Assembly (NCBI GenBank): GCA_039654915.1
Contig: CM077593.1
Span: forward strand, 74,814,501-74,878,500
Source of the DNA: Aquilaria yunnanensis
Lineage: Eukaryota; Streptophyta; Magnoliopsida; Malvales; Thymelaeaceae
Length of the DNA: 64,000 nucleotides
Reading direction: 5' to 3'
Position numbers and translations under genes: made by a program. The notes under the pieces were generated by a model. It had not been told where the DNA came from, did not search any database, and saw only the letters and a list, made by a program, of their open reading frames with translations. This document shows, in pieces, positions 44,516-55,973 of the stretch; position 1 is the first letter of the stretch; each line of letters opens with the position of its first letter.

Positions 44516-45512
44516 GCTACCCTCATCGCCTGAGCCCTGCTGCCCAATTGTCTCCGAAAGCAATGCCGCTGAGAGAATCAAAGCCGAACCCAATCGTGAC
44601 CCGTTTTTGACATGCGCGTTCAACCCAACCCATTCGATTGACCCAGTCAAGCTCTCTTCTCTTTTTGGTAAAACTCTAATGTAGCCCCTCTGACTTTTTA
44701 TTTCATTCATCTAGATCACTAGCATATTTCCATTTTGCAGATTGGTCACTAACAGCTGTCCTTTTATTGTTTTTTCTTTTCCTGTTTTTATTTATTTATT
44801 TGTTTGGGCCATGTATTAAATTTGACTACTAAGTTCACATAGGAATATAATTTAGGATATTTATTTTCTTATGTTTTTAATTTTTTTTTAGAAATTGTTT
44901 GATTTTAGTTTTATTTAAAACTGATGATGTATATTAAAATAATAACATGCAAAATTATTGGTTAGGCTAATTTTTTAATTGATTTTATAACTTAAATTTT
45001 TCCTCATCTATTTTAGAAATTAAAAGGAAACTAAATTAAAGTAATTGTAAAATACTCAACAATTTTTTGGAATCCGCACTTGGTGGATTTGATAAAATAC
45101 CGATGCTGATTATTCGTTTGAATCAGATTGGTTTGATAAGACACACAGCTTTGAATAAGATGGTTCTTTCAAATTCTTGGTAGATTTGGTAAAGTCTCAA
45201 AATTTTAAGAACATCTAAAATTTCATATCTAGTTGGTGTGATAAGATTCACAATTTGGAATTAAATTAAAAATTGAACATAAGTAAATAAATTCATAAAA
45301 TTATTTTATCAAAGGTTAGGCATTAAAAGAGACAAGAATTTAGGAAACGATAAAATTGAACCCCCATGGTACCAATTTTTGGGCTCTATGATAAGGTTAT
45401 TGTAGCGTAACCAACTCACAATCTTAGAATCTTTCATAGACCATAATAAAAATTTAATCAACCTAGGTATAAGCAGATTGGTGGCAACTCCCAACAAAAC
45501 CACATTGGTACA
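44516..45512 (+). repeat. Element D 5' LTR, piece 3
   Basis: Matches 56890-57868 of the 3' LTR (GAGCCCTGCTGCCC, CCATTCGATTGACCCAGTCA, CAGATTGGTCACT). Ends ...GGTACA at 45512, three bases before the primer binding site. Confidence 0.92.
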
Positions 45513-45515
45513 ACT

Positions 45516-45534
45516 TGGTGACTACATTGGGGAC
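45516..45534 (+). other. Element D primer binding site
   Basis: TGGTGACTACATTGGGGAC, close to the Arg-tRNA type site (TGGCGACTC...TGGGGAC) of Ogre/Tat elements, with changes that suggest decay. Confidence 0.75.
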
Positions 45535-45956
45535 AAGTCTAGCAATAAAAAGGCTTGATTTTACTCATTTCTTTATTTGTTTATTTCTTATTTATTGATT
45601 TGATGTATTGTGTTTTATTTTTTTATTTTATAGGTTCCAACACACACTATGGCATGCATAATGAGCTCAATACCCAAGCTCACTCCAACAAAGTTTTGTG
45701 AAATACCCGAGTTAGGCTACTCGTGTGAGACAATACTTTCCACACTTTCTCTAGTCTGTAGTAGTAAGTAGTGTTGCCTGAGTGTGATTATAGTCGCTCC
45801 ATAAGACCATAAAAGCTACGACTCAAGTTAATCCTTCCTCACACAACCCTTGTGGATGAAGAATTGAACTTTTTCTAGTTCGATAGGACTTAGTAAAAGG
45901 GATTCGAGAACCAACCCATGACCTTTTTGAAAAAGAAAAACCAGCTATGCATATAG
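45535..45956 (+). other. Element D untranslated leader, first part
   Basis: Non-coding leader between the primer binding site and solo LTR K2. It ends TATAG (45952-45956), the left TSD of K2. T-rich at 45550-45630. Confidence 0.7.
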
Positions 45957-48418
45957 TGTTACCCACTCTAGAGTAATCCAGTTATGGTGCCAAAACTGTG
46001 CATTTAGACTCCCAGGATTGGTAATGTTCTGTAGGCCATCAGAACACTACCCTTAGTGTGCATACCCAAGTGGCCCTCTTGGGCACTATGTAAATACATG
46101 CATATTGGTCCAACCATCACACACTAGCATGGCAGCAAAGAAGGAAAACACTAGCATAAGTCTTAGTTTTGCCTTCCACACATTAGGCAATCTTGTTAAG
46201 TTCTAGTGGCCAGCTACTGCACTTGTAACTTCCACTAATAAACTGTATCATTCTAGCCACATAGTCCCATGTTTTCTTTGCTCCATTATCAATTAAAGAC
46301 TTAGAGAAAACCAATGAATTTTTTTTTACATCAATAGCCCACCTATGGACCAAGTTATGGATTTTTAAAGTTGGTTACAAAATTCTGACCAAATGAACAG
46401 TAACTCAGCCAACTTTGCAACGTCATATCTTTGGCTAAAGGGATCTAAATCCAGAAATTCCAAATCCCAGTTAACCCTCTAGATGTCCTCTAGGTGTGGT
46501 CAAAATTTCATACCAAGGTTCATTCTACACAGGGAGATATTAAACTTTATATCCAGAGTCAAAATTCTGGTAACTTTTGGACCATTTTGCCCATACAATT
46601 TTTCCAAACCATGCAAACACTTCATTCACAAGGGGAAAGCCCTCCAAGGCTATCCCATATATGTCCATTACACATAGAAATTAAATTCCCTTTCTATTAA
46701 CAACTTTATGTGGCCAAAACAAAATTTACAAGTAAGCAGCCCATCATTCACACTTAGGCAGCTTTGCACCACATCACTTATATAGCCAAAACATTACTCA
46801 AATGTTTACATACTTGTCTCATTTTACATACACTACATGTACATGCATACATGCACTAAAATATGGTCTTAACTCAGCTAAATACGCACCCTAGGTTACA
46901 GGAGGTCCTGAGACACAATGGACTCCAAAAACAGAATGCTGGACAGCTGCTGCACAACACAGTAAGTACCACCATTAAAAATACCAAATGTGCTCCTAAA
47001 ATCACCAAAATTTCCAGATCACAACTAGACATATGGAAGTTCATGTACCTGAAATTTCAGATCAAAACTCAAACCACAAAGGTTAGTTTGAAGGTGATCT
47101 TTCAGCTGGACCTGAAATGACAGAATTGAGGGGAGTAAGTTTCATTGAGAAACTTAGTAAGGGTAGCACTTGGATTCAATAGGCAATGTAACCATCATTA
47201 AAAACTGCATCCAAAGACACTAAAACACAAAAACTACAATGCATATATACAAGATATAGCAACCAAATGCAGCAGCCAAACACAAACAACAAACACATGA
47301 AATGTGGCAGTAGCATATACCATAGGTTAGTCCATAAAACACATAATAAACATAACCAAATCACTATGGCAGCCCTCCTCAAGCTAATGCTTGGTCTTAG
47401 GAGGATTTTAACACTAGTTAGTACTAACTTTGGGCTCTAGAAACCCTCATTTTACTGCCATCTTTGTGCACTTGGCAATAGGTCACAAAACCTTCAATAA
47501 GTGCACTCCCCTCAATAAGCTTGGTTCATTAAGCTCATGGCTCTCTTCCAAGCTTAGCCATAGCTCCATGGATGTTTGAAAATACAGAAAACAACTCATG
47601 AGAGCAAGAGAACCCTTACCTTGATGGGTATGCTGAAATGGGAGCTTGATCCTAGGTGCACTCAAGCAATAGCACCAAATAGCCTCCAATTGTGCTTCCT
47701 TGACTTCAATTGCAAGTAGTTTTGAGTTTGAAGGTATGGTGGCTATGGAGGAAGTGTGGAGGAGAGGGCTGGCTTTCTTTTTGCTGGTGGAGGCCGAAAT
47801 TTAGAGAGCAAAGGTGGTCTTGACTACTTAAATAGTCAAAAGTACACTAAACACACTTAAGTAGCCTTAACCTTGTCTTATGTCATTTTCCTTGCTACAA
47901 GACTATTGTTTCTTAGTCTTAATCTCTTGGCCCACATTTGACCATCCTTATCTTCCTTTAGCAGCCCTCCTTATGTGGAATAACCCCACAAAACTTCTAT
48001 TTGACTTAAGTCATAGACATACACATCTTAAGGCCTACATTAGAACACTTAGGTCCTTTATGCCTTTTTGTGTTTTCTTTGTCCTTAGTTGTCTTCCATA
48101 AGCAATTTGGTCCTCCAATAGCACTTTCATACCATTCATATCCTTCCCATAACTCTCCAAATCTCCTTTGTGAAAGTTTTGCAATTGAGTACCCGAATTT
48201 CCAAAATCATACAAAAAAGTCCATAGGTTGCTTGACAAACAACCAATCCTTAAGGCTTTTCTTGGGGACCAAGTTACCAACTTGGAACACTTTTAAGGAG
48301 GTGTTGATCATACCTTTTACCCCCTACACTACAATCACTATGGTGAGAATTACACAATATATTGGTTTTTAACCATTATGACACACTTGTAATTCTCCCA
48401 TTTTGTAAGGTGGTAACA
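45957..48418. repeat. Solo LTR K2 (2462 bp)
   Basis: Starts TGTTACCCACTCT and ends AGGTGGTAACA, so the terminal TGTTAC/GTAACA are inverted. The flanks are TATAG (45952-45956) and TATAG (48419-48423), a perfect TSD. It is a full-length relative of K1 (11729-14210) in the same orientation. The separate TSDs show that K1 and K2 are two independent insertions, not the two LTRs of one element. Confidence 0.94.
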
Positions 48419-48423
48419 TATAG

Positions 48424-48611
48424 CAATCATAGACCCATCCCGTAGGACCTCCATAACAAAACATGCATTTGCCTCGTTACTTTGTTGATCTCGTAACTTA
48501 TTCTATTCAATTATTTACTATTATTATGCCAATGACACTAACCATTTTTTATGTTACTTTTCTCTTTGCATGATTGCACTATAGGAAACACTTAGCACAG
48601 CCTCTATTACC
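48424..48611 (+). other. Element D untranslated leader, second part
   Basis: Continues from K2 to the first ATG of ORF1. Non-coding and AT-rich. ATGATTGCACTATAGGAAAC near 48577 could be a branch/acceptor-like region, but nothing decisive is seen. Confidence 0.5.
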
Positions 48612-50310
48612 ATGGATATTCTTGACCTACTCCTAACCGACAACAATGAGACATAGGCAGCTAACACAGAAGAAGGTCAACCAGAAGCCATGGACTTCTC
48701 TAAAGAATCACAACTAGTCCTTGGAGATTGCCTTTCATCTAAAAGTAAACTTGACTTGAAAAGCCAGATTCATTTTTTATTGGAGTAGAATTCAATAAAA
48801 AAGCTATCACAAATCTAGAAGGCTTGGCCTCATTCGGAAAGGGAGATCATTGATATTGAATTTTGGCACATGGCTTATCTTCTAGAGGTAAAGATTGATA
48901 AGGCCTTGTTCCGAGCACCAATATTATTCTTGGATCCATATTATTGGTGATTTTCAATCAACAAGATGGATTTGACTCAAACAATCAAATAGTATGGTGT
49001 CCTTTTGAATATTCCTCCTAACTTCCCAATTGAGGCATATTCTCATGATAAGAATAGCAATGTTTTAAGATGCTTATCTTATTTCCTAAACATACAAGTC
49101 ACGGATCTCAAGCACCGAGCTAATATAAAGGGGAATGGAAAAAGCTTGGCATGGAGCACTATCAAACATCTTATGTCATCAAAATCCAAAAAAAGAAAAG
49201 TGTTTACACTGGCAATTTGTGGGCTCATTATATTCTCGAGGGCATTATCACACATTGATGTCGGGTTCGTCAAGCATTCGGATCAGATACAAAGGAACAC
49301 AAAAGCCCAATTCTTACTATTCTGGTAGAGATTATTTGCTCTCTCGATTTCTGTAGACGCAACAGAGGATGGTTCATTGGTTGTGCTCTACTATTACACA
49401 TTGGGATTAAGAGTCACCTCCCGTGCATAAAGAGGGAGTTTAGTAGCTGTTTCTTTCAAGATTTTGTTCCAATCAAAGCTTTTATGAAGAGCGTCTGGAT
49501 GGAGAAAAAAAAACAACAAATAGTGAAGAGAGTTCTTTAGAAACTTACAGGACTCTCAGGTTATATAGAGGTGACCATTTATATCAGGAAGGCTAGTGGT
49601 CTATCAATGTAGGAATCTACCATGGGTTCCTCTTCTTGCAATATGGGGAGGAACAATTTATCCACACACCTTAGTTCATAGGCAGTTTGGATCTCAACAG
49701 TTTGTACCTATGACACATCGGCTGCATGTGCTTGAGTTTTCATATGAAGATCTATGGTGCCTTCGATTCATTTTCAGGATGACAATAGCATGGAAGAAAG
49801 TTTACTTTGTGAACCCTGGAAGAAAAGTATCCAAAATAGGGGAAAAATTGAAGGGAATGTATTCTTCCATAAGACAGACCTGGTCATTCTATCAAAAAGG
49901 ATCTAAAGAAGGAGCTTGAAGAACAAAGAGGCAAGATGAAAAATATCTAAGTCAAGGTAGATGAGAAGAACTTTGAACTAGAGGCATTGAGGAATAAGAA
50001 TCTACTATTGTGAAGAAAGCTAGAAGACAAATAGGTCATCATTAGGTAGTTAGTCGAGGAATGTGGTAAAAATGAATGGGAAAATGAGCACTAGAAAGAA
50101 GAATATATCCGGTCTTTATGTCAGATCGAAGACTTCATGGAGAAAGTACTACAGGTCACTCGTGTTGTAAAGAGAATGGGCAAGGAGGCCCATGATATAA
50201 TTGTTAATGCTGGCCTAACTTGTGTCCAAGATATCAAAAGATGATCTACTACATCAAGAAGGCCCACAAGCAATATGACCACATCAGGAAATTCTTTTAG
50301 CCTTTCAGTT
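48612..50310 (+). pseudogene. Element D ORF1 (Ogre-type accessory protein, relic)
   Basis: A reading frame relic upstream of gag. It starts at the ATG of MDILDLLLTDNNET and is soon stopped. Further frames carry IDIEFWHMAYLLEVKIDKAL, FRAPILFLDPYW and TIKYYGVLLNIPPN-like sequence (with a stop). The best segment (49005-49328) has NVLRCLSYFLNIQVTDLKHR, SLAWSTIKHLMSSKSKKRKV and FTLAICGLIIFSRALSHIDV. This pattern is the ORF1 of Ogre/Tat retrotransposons, related to the plant mobile domain. Its biochemical role is unknown. The later part (about 49900-50310) is rich in Lys/Glu and may have been coiled coil. Many stops and shifts. Confidence 0.75.
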
Positions 50311-50859
50311 TTTCAATGTAATAAAATGAGCTTGACCACTATGGCTTTGGAATTTTGGTTTTAGGATTCCCTTAGTGAGTATTGCACTAAGTGTTCAGGC
50401 ATGAACAATTATTTTAGAGTTTAGAAGCACTGCAATAGTCGCCATTTAACACAGTTATTTTTAATCACATTAATAAATTTATCATGCACATCATGCATCA
50501 TTTATCAACATCCACACAAAGATCTAATAAAATAAATCTTGCTTTTAATAAGGTAAAAAATTGGTACCCGACATCAATATTCAACTCGGCTACAAGTAAG
50601 ACTTATGGTAGAACAGATGGAAAGACATCTCAATGAGGTCGAGTCAAAGATAGAGAGCATGGAAGAACAAATAAAACAACTAATGGAATTTACCAAGGGG
50701 AACGCAGTACAAGGCCTATAAAAGACCCACAATATCCCATATACCCTCCTGCATACACTCCACAATAGGTCTCAGTTTAAGTGAAGCTTTTTCAATACTC
50801 AAGCCCATCTAACAACATTCATTTAAGGCACAATCCATTCTATGAAAAAAGAAGCCACT

Positions 50860-51890
50860 GCTGAGGGAAGAAGAGGATGCTCAAAAGTTTGAGATCATAG
50901 AAAAAAGGCATTATGTCATTGAAGGTGGCACCATATTTAGATCGCTCTCTATTGATGATCCTTTTCTAGTTCCTAATGTGGTAATTCCATTAGATTTTAA
51001 AGGGCCAAAATTTGAGAAATTTGATGGAATGAGCTCATCACATTCCCATCTCACACTTTTTTTTAGGAAGATGCAACCTTTCACCAAGGATGAGAAAGTT
51101 TGGATGGCTTTTTTTCAAGAAAGTCTCACAAAGTCAACATTGCAATGGTACATGAGTTTGAGTTCCAAAAATATCAAATCTTGGAGTGATCTTGCCCATG
51201 TTTTTCTAAACAACTACAAATACATTGAAGAGTTGGCCCTTGACTATCAAGTTTTGCAAAATCTTCAGAGGTGACAACAAGAATCTTTTAAGAAATATGC
51301 ATAAAGGTGGAGAGACTTAGCAATGCTAGTTCAACCTCCTATGTTTGAAAATGAGATGGTCACTTTATTTGTTCAAACACTGAAAGGGCTATATTATTAA
51401 AAGTTGGTTGGTATTGCCTCTAATAGCTTCTCTAATATCATGTTATCTAGAGAAAGAATACAATATGCGATCAAATCAGAAAAATTAATAGACATTAGTA
51501 CTATCTTTCAAAGCATCAATGTTGTGGAAGACTCAACCTTCACATTACATGGGAAAGGATGTCCTAGTGAGGCAGTAGTCTTCAAGGCTCCTCCATCAGT
51601 ACCATATCCCACTCATGTTAAGAAAGCTACTCAGGTTGGTCTGATTTCTACAAGCTACACCGAGCCACTTTCTAAGCTTATAAAGTCAAACCTATTATCA
51701 CCTATACCAACAAAAGCAAAGATCAAGCAGCCTCCTCTTCTAAGTTGTTATGATCCAAATACCAAATGTGACTACTACATAGGCTCAGTCGAGCATTCAA
51801 CTAAAAATTGTGCAACACTAAAACTCAAGGTTCAACGGTTGATCGATTCTAAATGGCTAGATCCTGATGTGATTAATAATCGAAAGTGAA
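50860..51890 (+). pseudogene. Element D gag (three in-frame stops)
   Basis: Largely collinear in one frame. The core has VVIPLDFKGPKFEKFDGMSS, SHLTLFFRKMQPFTKDEKVW, LTKSTLQWYMSLSSKNIKSW, SDLAHVFLNNYKYIEELALD, YQVLQNLQR then stop (51272-51274), QESFKKYA then stop, RWRDLAMLVQPPMFENEMV, FVQTLKGLYY then stop, KLVGIASNSFSNIMLSRERI. It ends with a Cys/His motif CDYYIGSVEHSTKNCATLKL and VQRLIDSKW. These blocks are the Ogre/Tat Gag. The true start is unclear and lies near 50860. Confidence 0.87.
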
Positions 51891-53750
51891 GATTTTGAGC
51901 TAGAATTACATGGACTTTAGAAGGGCTCTAAGTTATATCTGACCTAGCAATCCACACAAACTTTTGAATGACAAGGAATCCTTTGAGTGAACTTGTATCT
52001 TTGAGAGCCTGCCAAAGTAATTGAATGATAAAAATCTCCTATATTTAGTCCAGAATCTAACGTATAGTCTTTGTTAAATGGATATCTATTATTCTTTTCT
52101 TTTACAATAAAAAATGTAACATGTACATTTCACTGAAAATTCACATTTTACATCCATTTCCCCTTTTCATTATACCATCCACTTCACCCTTTTCGCCATT
52201 ATACGTTCTTTCATAAACAAACACAAATTGATAATGCTACTCAATGATGGAAATGAAAGCTAAGGGAAATTTGAGGGCAATGATCTTAAAAATGCTGCCA
52301 AATCTAGTAAAAAGAATCTTAAATATTACTCCTCAACTTTCATCATGCAAAAGCAAAAGAAAGTTTGCAGTGATTATCAACATCATTGCAAAAAGTTTTT
52401 GGTTAGTTTCTAAAAAAGGTAGTCCTCATATTTAATGGCTTTGGTCGTATCCCATGAATGCTCAACATAAGAAAAGGTTATTAGTTCTTGACAACACAAG
52501 TTCCGAAAAGAAAAGAAGTCCATCTATTCCATGAAAAGATGAAAGGAAAACTCAAAAGAAAGAAAGGATTAAGAGCAAGGATAAGCAACAGATATCACTT
52601 AAAGCCATCTCATTTAAGTCGAACATTGCAGAAGGGCTATCCAACACATCACATAAAAGTGAGTAACAATGCCTTCAAGTTATCAAAACTGTGGTTCAAA
52701 AAAAAACTAAAGGCTTACTAGGCTGTTAATCCCTAACACAGCCAAGGCAAAAGTTAGAGGAAAAGAAAGAAAATGAATGAAAAGAAAAGAAGAAGAAGAG
52801 TAAGCTATGGATTCTGAACTGATAACCTACAAAAGGTAGTTCAAAAAATAAAGGCATCCTTCAAAGCAAATCTGCACACAGATTACAAGAGTTGAGTAGT
52901 AACAAATAAGGTCTAATTTTATGGAAAAAGTGGTAAATTTGAGGCTGTTGCTATCAAGTTTTTCAAGGTAATTAGATTTGCTCATGGGTGACATTTAAAG
53001 ACCCTTCTTTTACACCATCTTGACCTTCCCTTTTTACACCATTCAAGCTTGGTTTTCTTCAACCAAGTAGTTACCTCTCAAATACCATTTTGCTTCATTT
53101 ATAGAAATACCATCATCATTTTGAAACATGTTTATACCTTTTTCCTTGTACATTTTACATTTTTTAGTCAGAAAGAATAAGAACAAAAAAACTTCTTGAA
53201 TTAAATACAAAGGCCGTAAGTTATTTTTTCAAGCTCTGTAAATCGATGAGATTTTTTCTTTAAGGCTAAACCATTATTCATTAGTGTGTGTGGACTTAAA
53301 AGTGGAGAGATAACTTGAGACTTTTTTCGAGAATGTGTAGTTCTTATAAGAGAAATTTGCAATCAAGTGCAATCATGAAGGTTTAGAAAAGCATGTTTTT
53401 TTATAGATCAAAGAAGGCAATACCTTTTTCCACATAAATACCATATTCAAGGGCAAAGTAATCTCTACGAAGCGTAAGAAGAGCACTACCAGAAAAGAAG
53501 CCCAATAGATAAGGGGGGCAAGCTTTATGGATCAGAACTTAAGGGAAAACCATTATTCATATGGTGATGGAATTATCAAGTATGCACTAGTACGAACAAA
53601 AGGGGAACAAAGGGAAAAGGGCATATCATTCATTGATGGTTGAGCATTCACATAGCCTGAAACCCATGGTAAGGTAGGGAAAAGTTCTAAATAGCTTAGG
53701 GAAAAGAACCACAAGAGGTAATGTTGAATGAATCATAAGATTCACTCATC
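51890..53750 (+). other. Element D region where pol should be, no pol domain
   Basis: No protease, RT, RNase H or integrase motif occurs in any frame on either strand. There are only short frames, for example 52488-52721 with a Lys/Arg-rich translation (GYPTHHIKVSNNAFKLSKLW). The text resembles the long non-coding 3' region of Ogre elements. This suggests pol was deleted, or that this copy descends from a non-autonomous form. Confidence 0.7.
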
Positions 53751-53885
53751 TTCATGCATCATGGTTTTCACCGAGATCATTCAAAAAATTGAAAGGTCAA
53801 GGAGCATGCATCATGGTTTTCATCGATATCATTCAAAAAAAATTGAAAGGTCAAGGAGCATGCATCATGAGCATCATCATATCAT
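53750..53885 (+). repeat. Tandem repeat (~55-bp unit, about 2.5 copies)
   Basis: The unit GCATCATGGTTTTCA...GAT, ATCATTCAAAAAATTGAAAG, GTCAAGGAGCAT is repeated almost perfectly from 53756 to 53868. The second copy has two extra A residues. Confidence 0.9.
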
Positions 53886-54124
53886 TTTCACCATGCTTTT
53901 ATCACAAGTAGGTTTCAATAAAGCTTGGTACAAATATCTAGGGAGGAGTTCAGTTAGAGCACATTAAGGGGTGACATTTTGGACAAAGGAAAAAAATGGA
54001 GTGTTTCAACCAGTTAACATCTGTGAAAAGTTAAAGACTACAATTTCTCAATTCTATCAAAGGGAAAAAAGTTTTATGGTCCAGATAAGTTCACAAAAAT
54101 TAAGATCATTCTATCAATTTCATA

Positions 54125-55140
54125 ACTTAAGTTAAACCAAGGTTTTAAATAAGAAGAGTTTCTCTATCTCATCATATTTAAAGAAAAGACAAACTGAGGT
54201 TCCAAAGAGAAATTAATTCTCTTCCTTGTAATTTGGATCAAATCAAGGTTTCAAATAAAAAGTAGTTCTCTTCCTTGTAATTTGAGTTAAATTGAGGTTT
54301 TAGATGAAAAAGTTTTCTCTACCTCATTACATCTGAGGAAAGGCTAAACCGAGGTTTTAAAGAGAAGATAACTCTCTTCCTCACAATTTAGGTTAAACTG
54401 AGGTTTTAAATAAGAAAGGTTTTTCTACCCCGTCACTTTTTAAAAAATGCTAAACCGAGGTTTTAAAGAGAATGTAATTCTCTTCCTCGTAACTTGTACC
54501 AAACAAAGGTTTTAAATGAGAAATGTTTCTCTACCTCATCATATATAAAGGAAGGCTAAACCAAGGTTCCAAAGAGAAAGTAATTCTCTTCCTAGTAACT
54601 TGAGTCCAACTGATTTTTTAAATGAAAAGAGTTTCTCTGCCTCATCACATTTAAATAAGGTAACTCTATTCCTCGTAATTTAGGTTAAACAGAGGTTTTA
54701 AATAAGAAATGTTTCTCTATCTCATCACTTTTATAAAAATAAAAAAGCAAAACTGAGATTTTAAAGAAAATATAATTTTTTTCCTCGTAACTTATATCAA
54801 ACCAAGGGTTTAAATGAGAAGGGTTTTTTTTACCTCATCACATCTAAAGGAAGGCTAAACTGAGATTCAAAAGAGAAGGTAATTCTCTTTCTTGTAACTT
54901 AAGTCAAACTGAGGTTTTAAATGAGAAAAGTTTCCCTACCTCGTCATTTTTAAAAAAAAGCAAAATTGAGGTTTTAAAGAGAAAGTAACTTTTTCCTTGT
55001 AATTTGGGTCAAACCAAGGTTTTAAATGAGAAAGGCTTCTATACTTCGTCACATCCACTGCAAGGCTAAAACAAGTTTCCAAAAGGCAAAGTAATTCTCT
55101 TTCTCATAATGCAAGTTAAATCAAGGTTTTAAAAAAAATA
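54125..55140 (+). repeat. Tandem repeat, ~100-115 bp unit, about 9 copies
   Basis: The unit contains GAGGTTTTAAATGAGAAAAG, TTTCTCTACCTCATCACA, GGAAGGCTAAACCGAGGTT and GTAATTCTCTTCCTCGTAA. TCTCTACCTC-like anchors fall near 54161, 54316, 54419, 54530, 54633, 54713, 54829, 54932 and 55038. Each unit looks like two related half-units (one around TTTCTCTACCTC, one around ATTCTCTTCCTCG). Confidence 0.9.
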
Positions 55141-55580
55141 GGGTTTTCAACCTCAATGGTCATCAAAGGTAGTAAAGAGTCAAGATGCTCTACCTTAAAG
55201 AAATTCAGTGGTGGTAAAGAGACAGGATTCTTTACCTCAAGGGTCATCAGAGGTGGTAAAAAATCAGGGTGCTCTACCTTAAAGGAATTTAGAGGTGGTG
55301 AAGAAACAAAATTCTCTACCTCAAAAGATATCAGAGGTGGTGAAAAGATGGTGTTCTCTACCTCAAAAGAATTTAGAGGTTATAAAGAGACATAATTCTC
55401 TACCTCAAAAGAATTTAGAGGTTGTAAAGAGACATAATTCTCTACCTCAAAGGACATCTGACGTGGTAAATAGATGGTGTTCTCTAGCTCAAAGGCAATT
55501 AGAAGTGGTTAAAAGAGATGGTGTTCTCTACCTCAAAGTCAATGAAAGGTGGGAAAGAGAAGGTTCTCTACCTCTTTCTT
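55141..55580 (+). repeat. 42-bp tandem repeat, about 10 copies
   Basis: The unit resembles AGAGGTGGTAAAGAGA, (C)A..ATTCTCTACCTCAAAAGA, ATTT. TCTACCTC anchors are 42-43 bp apart near 55228, 55270, 55313, 55355, 55397 and 55439. Because 42 is a multiple of three, one frame stays open for 79 codons (55156-55395) with a 14-residue periodic translation. I regard that as a repeat by-product, not a gene. The unit shares TTCTCTACCTC and AGAGGT(T) words with the 100-115 bp array upstream and probably derives from it. Confidence 0.9.
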
Positions 55581-55973
55581 AAATCAAGGTAAGAGATGTG
55601 TTCTCTACCAAATGTAAAGGTTTCTATGGAGAAAAAAGGGCAGGCAAAGTTCCTTAACCTCTCAAGAAAAGAGGAAAAGGTTTTCCTCTTAAGTTTGGAA
55701 GCAATAGAAATGTTCTAATTGCAAAAGGCTAGGAAAGTTTCTAAACCTGATAAAAAATGGGGAATTTCTCCTTCGATTCCCAAATGATAGGAGGGTTCCT
55801 ATCGTGGAGACAATAAGGAGGGTTCCTTAGCCTAGAAGAGGAGGAGAAAAAGGTTTTTCCCCTCAATATTTTCAACAGTGAAAAAGTTCTCATTGTACAA
55901 TTGGAAAGCCGGACAAAATTTGACAATTATTTTGCATGCATCATGTCCTATGAAACATACAAATGGGGGCAAC
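55581..55973 (+). other. Element D 3' end with polypurine tract
   Basis: AG-rich degenerate continuation of the repeat region. It ends ATACAAATGGGGGCAAC (about 55957-55973), the purine tract directly before the 3' LTR start TGTTGACACC. Confidence 0.8.

Noticed and set aside
11729..48418. K1 and K2 as the 5' and 3' LTRs of a single ~37-kb element
   Set aside because: Each has its own perfect 5-bp TSD (ATGAG and TATAG), and neither has a primer site or purine tract beside it.
55156..55582. Periodic open frames in the 42-bp repeat as a repeat-protein gene
   Set aside because: The unit length is a multiple of three, so an open frame is expected by chance. The frame has no start context or flanking gene structure and lies in the 3' untranslated region of D.
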